Of a stretch of DNA of 64,000 nucleotides, positions 1-10,170 are shown one piece after another. Numbering within the stretch: the stretch's first letter is position 1; each line of letters starts with the position of its first letter. This DNA comes from Phellopilus nigrolimitatus. Taxonomy: Eukaryota; Basidiomycota; Agaricomycetes; Hymenochaetales; Hymenochaetaceae. Position numbers and translations under genes: made by a program. Below the pieces are notes generated by a model. That model made no database searches, had not been told where the DNA came from, and worked only from the letters and a program-made list of their open reading frames with translations. The DNA lies in NCBI GenBank assembly GCA_021029095.1, contig JAJOHG010000001.1:992001-1056000 (forward strand), given 5' to 3'.

Positions 1-2283
1 GCGCTCGGCCAAGGTTGTACACCAAACTGTTGAGAACCCTGAGCGCAGTGGTGTTTACCACACCTTTTCGGCGATCCCGGAGCCCGCGGTGCCTATTTCA
101 GTTCCGCAACCGCATCGGACGATCAATATGAGCTCGAGCGCACCTGTGCCGCAGCCCTCAACTGCGCAAACCGTCCCAGTCGTTCACACAAATGTCGTCT
201 GTGATGTATGCAGTGACATTGTTATCGGAGATAGGCACAAATGCCTAGACTGTCACGGTACGTCTTCCAGTTAGTAAGCGGCAGGAAAGCTGACTAACTA
301 ACTTCACATAGATTATGACCTTTGCGACAGCTGTTATCCTTCAGCGTCATCTGGTCATAACCCGTTCCACGAGTTCTTGACTATCAAGGAGCCTGGCCGC
401 GTCCTCGTTCACACAGTATTCAATGGTGATGAATACCGTCGAGGAACGCGCCCGGATGAGCGCGCACAGCCTACGTCTCGATCCCACACAACTGAGAGGT
501 CGCCTGTGGTTCATCAGGCGACTTGTGATCTCTGTGAATCAAGAATCCACGGAGCTCGTTATGTGAGTTTGCGTGTTGTGAAGTGATTCATTATACCTGC
601 TGAGCTGTTTAAACCAGAAATGCTTGGCCTGCCCTGACTTTGACACTTGTTCATCGTGCTATAGCATCACCCTTGAACAGCATCCGAAGCACACCTTTGT
701 CAGGCTGGAAGAAATCCAAGACTTAGTGAGGTGGTTCCTAAAAGTACTGTATAGTTTCTGATCTTTCCTTTTGCATAAAGTCTCCCCGCGATCCAAGTGC
801 TTTGAAGAAACATGACGCTCGTTGTGACGAGTGTGGTAAAACCATTTATGGTATAAGGTACAAGTGTAAGTCGTACTTATAGTAGTTTTTTTTCACCGCG
901 AACCTTTTCTTAACGTTTACTCGTAAAGGCATGCATCCCGAATGCCCAGATTATGATCTATGCGCTAAGTGTGAGGCGATGCCCATCGAAGTCCACCCCT
1001 CAATACACCCTCTATTGAAGATGCGAGGCCCAGAGACGGTCATTCCGACTGTGTACCGTGTCGGAGGAGCGACGCTTATTCCTCGTCCGAAGCAACAGCC
1101 CCTCACGACAGGTGTTGCGGTCGCAACGGAGCCTGAGCCGGAGAAGACTGACGTATCAGTGTATGCCGAGTTGAAGCCAGAGACAGCCGATGCATCGGTA
1201 CATGCTGAGATGAAGCAAGAAACATCTGATGCCTCGGTAGCCGCAGAGATGAGGCCTGGGACAACTGACATGGCGGTCTCTACTGAACCGGTGATTGTCG
1301 AACAACCTGTCCCCGTAGAGCATTCTGTCGAAGCTCAAGCTCCCGTCCTTCCTACTCCACCTCCGCTTATCCAGGGGTTGGCCTCATTGGACAAATTGCA
1401 GCGAGTTGTCGATCATTGGAGAGAGCAAGACACGGTTAGTGAGAGCAGTGCTGCGCAGGAGATGACGCAAACGATTTCAAACAAGCCTTCCCTCATCTCA
1501 ACTTTCGTGGGGAAGCTTCCTCAGCGTAAGGATGTAGGCTTACGTGCGACATTCGTCTGCGATGTCAACATTGAGGACGGACAACTTTTCCCTGCAGGCG
1601 CAGAGTTTGTGAAGAGCTGGCGCATCCAGAACGACGGAGAGAACGCCTGGCCAGAGTCAACTGAAGTTGTCTTCGTCGCTGGAGACCGTATGCCCGCGTT
1701 CGACGGCGCCCCTCTCCGCTATCACGTCGGCATGGTCGAGCCTGGTGTCACTGTGGATGTCAATGCATCTGATATGAAGGCACCTGACATATCAGGAAAG
1801 TATGTCGGCTACTGGCGTCTCAGCGATGGAAGTAAACCGTTTGGTCAGAGTGTTTGGTGCGAGTCAGTATATTTCCCATACTTCCTTTTTTTTTTTCGTA
1901 TGACTCATGGTCGAGCCACTGCATCTAGCATCGTTGTTCCCGTCCATAACGGAACGTCGTTGCATGAGTCGCTCGTCGCTTCCGAGGTGATCATGCCCGA
2001 ACCCTCTCCTGACAGGTCTGGTCCCATTGACGACGCGGATCCGAGGACGATCCCCGAGTTTGTTCCCTCCCCTTCAGCTCTAGCTACGCCAACGATGTAC
2101 TCGGAGAACCCGTCAAGCGACGACGACAGTTCTATCTCACTGCTGGACGAATTTGACTCGGCTTCGGACGATGAATTCTGGGAGGCGTCTCGCGAGCAAG
2201 TGATTGCTCGTCCCGGTGAATCGGGTGATACGGAGTATGTTGTTTTGTACGACGAAGAGAGCTCCGATGACGAGCGTCTTTAA
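1..2283 (+). CDS. NBR1-type selective autophagy receptor (5' end outside window)
   Basis: Multi-exon gene open at the left edge. Exons read as about 1-257, 312-562, 618-725, 781-865, 929-1862 and 1929-2283, joined by GT-AG introns. The product has three ZZ-type zinc fingers in a row, with cysteine pairs such as CDVCSD, CDLCESR and CDECGK each followed by a DYDLC/DFDTC half. After a low-complexity acidic linker comes the NBR1-type Ig-like domain at about 1540-1870 (KSWRIQNDGENAWPES and GYWRLSDG). In the family these proteins tether cargo to Atg8 on the autophagosome. A PB1 domain, usual at the N-terminus, would lie outside the window. The acidic C-terminus carries a possible Atg8-binding LIR (YVVL, 2236-2247). 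I see no UBA domain before the stop. The family call is firm; the cargo is unknown. Confidence 0.85.
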
Positions 2284-2995
2284 ACCAATCCTTCAGTGGG
2301 AATCGCCTGCCCTGACCATATCCATCAACGCTGCGTATCATTTTGACTTGAAGTGTTTTATTCATTCCCTTTTCCATTATGCCTTCAACCTCGAGCTGGC
2401 TGGGTCCCAGCCATAGCAACAATCCTTTAATCCTGCTCTGTCGTGCCATTCGTTTTGAATCCGAGTCTATCTGGTTTGTTTCAATCTTCTTGTACAGTAT
2501 ATTAATAGTACTGTGGCGTTTACTTTGCTTGTTCAATGTAAAATTTCATACGTATTAATCATACGTCAACTATGGACACGAAGATCGGGTATGTGAATGA
2601 ATACAAATTTGTTGTACAAATGAACATAAACAAATGCAATAGAAGATGCCAGGCTGAAATACAGAAGCCATATTTTTGTCACAATCGTGCATTTTGAAGG
2701 GTCTAGGATCAGTAATGTGAATAAGTAAAGTAGATGATCGATAGAGTTGAGCGATTGAGAACTCCATATCCCTAAGTTCGGGAGGGTGAGACGCTCTTCG
2801 AACAGAATCACATAGAACAACACACAGTTACGCCTACGAATTATGTTGAGAATGAGATGGAGCAAACCTATGGGTTGGCGCCGGAAAACACTGAAGAAAT
2901 AACCGGAAGCGTGCCGTGAAAAGACGAAGACGTGAACCGTGATTACACACATGAAAACGATAAATGAAAATGAAAATCTGGCGAAGAAAGTGTCA
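2284..2995. other. Intergenic, convergent 3' ends
   Basis: About 700 bases, AT-rich towards the middle, between the stop codons of the NBR1-type gene and the Rho GEF gene, which converge here. It should hold both 3' UTRs and polyadenylation sites. The open frames in it are short and overlap on both strands without codon or motif support. I see no RNA gene or repeat. Confidence 0.6.
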
Positions 2996-5900
2996 TTAGC
3001 CGTCGTATAGAAAGGCAGAGTTATCCTGCGCTCTGTCGCACTTCGTTGCCACGCGCATCGCGGAGTCGACAGCCTGTTCGACCAGTCCACGCGTAGGCGA
3101 AGACTTCGGAGTATTTTTCAAGAGGTCTGAAAGTACAAGTCAACTTATTTTTCTTCGGAGCACCAAGAAAGGAGGCCTCACGCACCTTTATACAAAAGAA
3201 CATATCTAGTGACGCGCTGCGTCGGCAGGATAGCCAGATCCCTGAAGGGCGGCTTGCGCCTCTTCTCCCGTTCTTCCCGAATTCTCGTCTCCCTGAGTCT
3301 AAAACTCTTCCTCAGACTACCGAATACCTCCTTTTCATCATTCGCATCTCCAGAGATTTGAGAGAATGCTGGGCGCAGAAGCCAATGCATGTTTGTACCT
3401 GAGCTCATGCGCCTCGTCCGGTGGATATGGGGCGACGTGGGAATAGTATGCGAGAAAAGTGCTTGTTCGTGGCCGTCCATGGATGTGCATCGGACCTTGA
3501 CAGCGCCAAACTCGGTGGCGATATGTTCCTCGGCAATTACGCTAGGAATCGTAGTTTCCCGCTTCCGCTTTGAATGAGGTATCGAGCTGCGGTTACCTCC
3601 AAAGAACTCGCCAACAACTCCCGACCACGCCACGAAAGCATTCTCGATCGTCGCCTCCGAGTTAATAAAGGCGTTTGATACACCTGAAGCAGTCATATCC
3701 TCGTTGAATTGAGCGCTCAATACTTGTGACGCAGAAATGAGAGCAGGAAGGTATTGTGTGAGCAGCGTAGGCACTGCATCAGACACCTGCATGATGATAA
3801 CATCAGAATTATCAGCAGAATTAATCCTTAGACAATGGTAAACAAGCATTAGGGACGTACACTGCCGTCTGCCAGCTCCTGCAATCTTGCCTGGTAACTT
3901 CTCTCCGTTCTCACCAACTCCCGACAGCACATGATCGCACGACGTGCATGTAACCATTCTGTTTCATCCTCCGCGCCTACCTCCTGAACGATGACCGTGT
4001 TTCGCTCCACCATCTTCCCCTTCTCTGGCCAGTTCGTCTCCGAATGTCTACCGACGTTGACGCAAGTGTGAGTTTCATAGCGGCCTACTATCACTGGAGG
4101 TGTGAACGGGCTGGCAGACTGATTCTGGTTGCTATGCACCTCGCCTGCGCGGAGGCCCATGCGACGAAGGCGTTCCAGCTCCTCGAGGAACAAGTCATCT
4201 GGGACATCAGCCACAGCTACGGTCCATCTCCGATTCGATTCGGTGCGCAATAAAGACGGCCTTTTGGAAGGTCGTCCATTATCAGCGCTATTGGAGGTGT
4301 CGGAAGATTCCTGAGATGCGAACGGCTCATCTGTATGAGAAGTGGACGCTGAAGTATCTGTTAGCGCAGGAATTGTTGTATCATAGCCACTACTTTGCGG
4401 ACTTGTGGATGATAACGGAGACGACGGCGTTTCCTAAGACACTGTTTACTATACCATCATCTTATATATATGACCGATCATGCTTACGAGTTTGTTCTTC
4501 AAAATTGACGTTGGCTTTGGAGGAACAGGCGGTGGGATGTCTGCAGTTTCGACGTGCTCTATTCTCGGTAGAGGAGGCAACGCAGGGGAAAGCCTCTTCG
4601 TAAGCTTTCGAGGTGGTCTCGGAAGAGGCTTGGGAGGAGTAGGAGGTGCGGACGAGGACAGAATATAATGGTGCTCGTGAAGTCGGTGGTACATATGACG
4701 ATGGCGCAGTGTGCATCGATAGGGAAGCCGAAAGCAAACGTCCGTTTGGGGTGTGAGCGGCTGCAGAAGCCCTAAGGCTCTTCCGAAGCTTTCGCGGGCG
4801 TCGGTGGTCGCTCACAGGTAATCCATGAGTAGTGCTTACGGGTAGGGTAAGGGCTGATTGTACTGATCGAAAGGACCCAAAAGGACGCGGATTCACGCCT
4901 GATTCTTGCGAGTAGCCCAAATCCATTCGATAACGCCAGTGCAGATGGACATGCAGAATAAGGCGTCATTCCTGAGTCGGTGACGTGACCTATGTCGGAA
5001 TGGGCGATACGGCGTGCTTGGGTCCAGAGATGTATACTCTCGTGAGACGCGGCAGAGTGCCCAGCGTCGGAGAACGTGTATCCCGCGTCGAAGTGAGTCC
5101 CATAGAACCTAGAGTGGTCCTGCTCTGATGCTGCGCGCTGCACGTTTGTGTCCGCATTCCTCCGCACGTGGTTCTCATGCTTCGAAACCTATGTGTGTTC
5201 TATAATCAGCAAAATCTTCACAGTCGCCAGATAGGTGTATAGTTGTGAAGAGAAGTGAGAATATATAGGTCAGGGGAGAATATAATTTGCACTGATGGGC
5301 ACAGCCGCATTGGAAATTCAATGTACGGGATGAAAATAGATCAAACACAGAACCCTGAAACTCACTAAAAGACTTCCGCATCTTCCGCAGCTCGATGTCT
5401 GCGAAATAGAAGGAAACTGCTCTCCATAATGAGCGGGTCCTGGACTCCCGCCATGATCCAACTCGGTTCCCGGATACAATACACCAGGACAGTCGTTGCC
5501 TGCAATATCTACACACGTAGTTGAGGTAGATGGCGAAAGAGGCGATGTGGGAGATGCACAGAAATAGGGCGCATATCCCGGTTCAGAAGGTTTCTCTGGA
5601 AGTGGCTTGTCGAACAGTCGAGGACCTGACTTGTTTAGAGGATTTCCGCCGTCACTGTGTCTTCTGCGCGACCCTGAGCAACGTCTGCGCGTCGTGCTCT
5701 TATCCTCAGACTCAAGCCTGTCTCCTAGGACTGCCCATCTGACGATTTTTGAGACGCCTCGCCATTCTACCTTCCAGGAAGAAAGTGTACCGGATCGTTT
5801 CGGCGACGATGCTGATTTTGATTTTGCGCTGGTCTCTGAACTACTGGGATGGTCACTCGGGCGCGTGGACTGTGGCGACGGTGGGCGGGCGCCTTTCGGG

Positions 5901-6070
5901 AGCGGTGACTTTGAAGAGTTAGAAGAGTACGAGGTGAACGAGGAGTCATTAGACCACGATTCGCCGCTGTGTATGTTGGAGGATTCTGTACTTGGGGAGT
6001 GCGGCATCGAGAAGGAGACGCGAGAGCGGTGTATCGGCGGGAGAGGAGGCGGGACCGGTCGGTCGGCCAT
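2996..6070 (-). CDS. Rho guanine-nucleotide exchange factor, DH domain at C-terminus
   Basis: Seen: about 880 residues from ATG 6070, with exons near 6070-5366, 5188-4693, 4628-4488, 4433-3861, 3786-3186 and 3126-2996. The N-terminal two thirds are serine- and proline-rich, with SH3-ligand-like runs such as PPTPPKPLPRPP (partly intronic in my model) and IPPPVPPKPTS. The Dbl homology domain starts near RAIMCCRELVRTERSY, continues with PTLLTQYLPALISA, and ends with the hallmark FRDLAILPTQRVTRYVLL followed by DLLKNTPKSS. Known: DH domains load Rho/Cdc42 GTPases with GTP. Odd: the protein stops about 25 residues after the DH domain with no PH domain. The frame breaks once at the CCC run 4916-4918, where one extra base must be ignored to join two good coding stretches. 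The first intron (5189-5365) is unusually long. Confidence 0.8.
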
Positions 6071-6935
6071 GCTGGCACGACGGTCGGGAGGGTCGTGAAG
6101 GTCGTGAAGGACGATGAGGAAGGCGGCGCACGTTGCGACGCGTCTTAAGTAAAGCAGTATATGATGCACCACCCGTGAGCTTTACCGAGATCGGCGAAAA
6201 GGTGGCTACGTCACTCTGCTGTCATGCCGGCATGTAGCGATGATCACATAATGCTTTAAAATTCAGCTCGAGCTGACGTCAGTCGACGGCTGAGGGCGCT
6301 GGCGGCCAAACGTGGCCAGAATAGCTGGCTAATCATACAGGTGCAACGAGGCTGGTACCATGCTATCTAGTGGAGTGTGGTGATACAATTGTATATGAGC
6401 GTGTAAGTCACGATGCAGTGCGGATGCGGATGCGAGTGCGAGTGCCAACAAACGGTGCAGGATGCGGAACGAGATGCGAGATACGGAGCAGACGCAGATG
6501 AATGGCGGAACAGTCCAACGTCATGCTATATTTTATCTGGATGAGGGTGATAAGCGTGCAGTGGATATCGGAATGCGAGAAAAGGCGTGCTGGCAATGCA
6601 GATGATTATATAGAACAAGTTTCACCGAGCGTCCGAGTCTTCTGAAAGCTTGGTATGATATGACAACAGTCCCAAAAGTAAAATGCGGTCACGGATACGA
6701 AAAGATGGCAAACAGCTTTCATGTCGGAAATTGGTCACAGAATGCGAAGGTCGGCAGATGGTCACAGTTGAATTTTAAGTCTTGATTATTGGCGTCCAGA
6801 TTGTGCTTTGATGGTCTATTGCAAAGTTCGTGCCAGTGCGATCAGATGCAGAAGAATGAGATGTCCAGCGCGGGTATACTGAGGCGCACGGGTGAATGTC
6901 GACAAGGTCAATCCTGAAGAGCGGTGAAAAGATGG
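6071..6935. other. Intergenic between Rho GEF start and Pumilio 3' end
   Basis: Upstream region of the Rho GEF gene and 3' flank of the Pumilio gene. The only structure I see is a degenerate run of GCGGAT/GCGAGT-like hexamers near 6418-6485, which looks like a decayed simple repeat. The open frames are short and unconvincing. There is no RNA gene. Confidence 0.5.
6418..6485. repeat. Degenerate GCGGAT/GCGAGT hexamer repeat
   Basis: Several imperfect copies of a GCGGATG / GCGAGTG unit follow one another in intergenic DNA. It resembles an eroded microsatellite. No function can be read from it. Confidence 0.35.
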
Positions 6936-9835
6936 TTACGAGCCGTAGTATGCGCGCTGCGGACGCATACAGTTAGAACTTCGCATAACCTGATGCTCAG
7001 GTCGAGCATACCATTCTGTCGCTGATAATCGGGAGAAAGTATAGTATCGGAAACATAATTAATCAGGGCAGAATAGAAGGACGAACAAGAGCCAGATAAC
7101 TTTCGAGCCAGTCTTGCAGCCACGTAGGTTACAATATGCCCTCGAATCTAGGCATCTACGATGAACAGACGAGCTAACGAAGGTCACGTATTTTCCTTAC
7201 CGCGTCATATAGCATAGCTCGCTGGTCTTTATCAATCTAGAAAGTCAAATGATGAGCGAGCTTATCCATAGAAATCCAAAAATAAGGTTACGTTTGGGAG
7301 AACGCTCGCAATCAGTTGGCTGCCAGTAGTGGACAAAGCCAAATCCACAATTATAGCTCTGCGGCCGCTTTAGTCCAAGAGTTAGCATGATATTAGCTAT
7401 AGGGGTAAACCACGAACCCTGCGGGTGATTCACGCATTCTGCTAACAAATTTATCCAAAGCATCTTTGCCCCCTTCCTTGAGGGCCTTAGTGACGGACTT
7501 GAATCCCTGTTCGTTCGTAGAAAACTCCAATAAACCGGAAAGAAGGTGAGAAAGAGCTAGATTCTGATGTTTGGGACAGCCATGCTCAAGTACTAATGAC
7601 GATGTCGTCAATGCGTGCCCAGGTATGCTTCAATAAAACGGCTTACTATGTTGGATACAGTATGATCCCCATTGGTTCTTCGCAACTTCCGCAAAAATAG
7701 CAGACCCTCTGTTCAACAGCTCATCGATGATGCCGTCCTTTGCAGATTCCTCGAGATTTTCGAATGCGTGCTATTTCAATATGTACGTCAAGCGTCTCTT
7801 GAAACTGCCAATGGAACGGAGCTGCCTACCTGAACGACCAGAGACCCGGTTTCATGACAGGCAAGAGAAGCCCATCGTCCCTGAAGAGCCTTGTTGACAC
7901 TGGGCATATTGATAAATAAAACGCCTCTGTCGAGCAAACAGCAACATACTAAGTAAAAATAGGAGGCGCAGGAGGTGTCCAGCTTATTTCCATAATCTAC
8001 GTTCTGGTAAGAGCGTGACTCGATTACGTCGGCCACTCAAAAACTTCACCTTGCTCCAAACATGGGAGGCATGTTTGTTGATCAGGGTCTTCGCAGGGTC
8101 GCCCAAGAGGAGTTCAGAAACAATAAGGAGCCGAATGTCTTCTTCGCAGTCAAGTGCCTTCTGCAGAACATGGCATCCATAGCAGTTGGTAGCCAGCTCT
8201 ACGACGTTTCCTCTATATGATCAAAAGCTTAGAATTGCCTCTTAACGAATGAGTCACAAGTGTATACCTCATGCATGAAGCAATCTTCCTTCGCTCCTCT
8301 ACAGACGACGCGGCCTCCAAGCACCGCTGGACCGCCCAATTCCCGAACCTACCAATAAACAGGAATGTTAAGCACTGTCGTAGGGGAATCCAGAAAATGT
8401 AAGACTCCTTACCTATGAGACATCATCTCGGTGCCCCGCGTACAGATAGCATCCACGATTTTTGCTCGCTCCTTCTCGTCGGCGACCTTGAGCTTTTGTT
8501 GAAGAAAGATAGAAGCCTGCTGGTCCGAAGACCGGACGATACGAGTGACGAACATTGCGTAGGGAGGTGTAGATGAAGGATGAAGAAGCGATAGGAAGTT
8601 GATCGGCTACATAGCATACAGTCAGTGTCTTCATTGCTCTTAGAATTCTCAAAAGCGAGCATACCTCATTCGACGCGGGCTGCTGGTGTTGACGAGTATA
8701 TCCAGATACATAAGGTCCCATATCATTTCCTAATCTCCCTTTGTCGGAAATAGGCCTTGAGCACTCAAAATCACCGTCAGAACCAACTCCGAAAGGCCCA
8801 CCATCTAGAGGCGGAGACAAATGCGGCCAGTCGGAATATTCTGTGAAATGTTGCTGCGGCCAGTCGGCGGTTGCCGCCCTGCGATGCTCAGAGCCTACGT
8901 TGTTCGCAAAAGCCGTTGGAGGATGATTTTCCGACACGGGCTCGACTGGTGGGAGAGCCTGGTACATAGTATGCGAAAGATTTTGGTTATGAGTGAAGCC
9001 CCCTCGCAGCGCAGGAAAATTAACTTCATTCCAGTATCGGTCTTGAGAAACTTTTGGAATTGCTGGCACGAGTACGTTTTGAGGAGAATAACCCGGACCA
9101 AAATTCGCGGTTGAGCCTAACCCGCAAAGATGGTTAAAGAGGGCGTCTGAAGACCGTGGGGTCATCGGGGAGCTCTCAATAGGAGTCGTAGGGAATGACG
9201 ATGACGTCGACGGTGAAACAGTCAAAATCGATAGGCAGATGGGGACGACTGGCTCTCTGGAGCAGGAGAGTTCAGATCAAGGGAGCGTAGAAGCAGTTCG
9301 ACATGCTGGAGTAGATCATTAGCGATATGAAAGGACGCGTGATGAGACGCGAAGGTGGATATATGCACGTTTTCGACGAACTCTAATACGAACAAATAGA
9401 GAAAAGTGCACATACCTCTGATTCGTAGAAAGGGTAGGTCTTTCTGCCTTCCGTCGCCTATCGCACCAATGTCGTGCTGGGTTGATAGATGCATGCCGCC
9501 CGAGGAACCGAAGACATCCTCCTTGGTGAGCGGCCTGTCGTCGACGACAGGAAAGAATCCCTGCTGGGGCAGACCAGGCTTGCCAAGTGTCATGACTAGT
9601 ACGCTCACCGTAGGCAAGGACAGTCCCTGGGCCATGTGCCACCCGGTGACTGGGGTTGCGGAGCCCAGATGGACGCGTTGAGCGAAGTGGAAGAGGGAGC
9701 AGAATGTTGGCGAGTGCGGTTGTGTGAGTCAGGAAGGAGTGGAATGAACTGCTGGCGGGAGGCGGAGGAAGACTGACGAGGACTGCATCGTCGTCGGGGA
9801 TGGTGGTGGTAGAGGGAAAAGAGTGGGACGAGCAT
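6936..9835 (-). CDS. Pumilio-family (PUF) RNA-binding protein
   Basis: Many-exon gene. The N-terminal half is low-complexity (serine/proline/glutamine). The Pumilio homology domain fills the C-terminal half: IVRSSDQQASIFLQQKL, NCYGCHVLQKAL, NKHASHVWSK, LACHETGSLVVQHAFENL, KNQWGSYCIQHILEHG, TTGSQLIASVLPN, then IRGHIVT, LRGCKTGSKVIWL and the ending DRMRAYYGS. Known: PUF repeats each read one RNA base and repress or localise mRNAs in the cytoplasm. Odd: the last introns isolate a 10-base exon encoding the DRM part. Two single-base losses are needed to keep frame, in the A-run 9224-9227 and the GG at 7127-7128. The splicing of exons at 9300-9420 is unresolved, and the start at 9835 is the first ATG of the first good exon. 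A TATA-like box lies just upstream. The family is certain; the subfamily is not assigned. Confidence 0.85.
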
Positions 9836-10170
9836 GAAAGCGGCGCTGACTTTTATACTCGAGCTTTAGCTGCTTCTCGTGCTTCTGGTGACACTGGCTG
9901 CTGTCAAGCTTTACGCTTATGTAACGTTGACTCTGGCCTCTCGCGGACAAACCTGAGCTTGGTACGCGTCCTTCGGATATGTTCCTTGGGTTGGACGTTC
10001 GACAGACTCTGGACAGTTCAACCAATTCAAAATTAATTCACAGGCAGTAAAGCAGTCGATTTGATTCCGAAAAGGGTGACACATCGCGAATCATTCCCTT
10101 TTCGGTAGCATCACATGAAGAAGGTTACAGGCCATTTCAAGAGCGTCAATCGTCCACAAGCTACTCAGAT
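9836..10170. other. Intergenic, upstream of Pumilio gene
   Basis: Presumed promoter and 5' leader of the Pumilio gene plus the 3' flank of the unrecognised locus further right. No convincing coding frame, RNA gene or repeat beyond the TATA-like match. Confidence 0.45.
9850..9857 (-). promoter_or_regulatory. TATA-like element upstream of the Pumilio gene
   Basis: Reads TATAAAAG on the minus strand, only about 15 bases before the ATG at 9835. That is close for a TATA box with a leader, so either transcription starts inside the first exon and a later start is used, or the match is accidental. Confidence 0.3.

Noticed and set aside
2566..3090. 174-codon minus-strand frame over the Rho GEF 3' end
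   Set aside because: It overlaps the last DH exon in another frame, is AT-rich and shows no motif.
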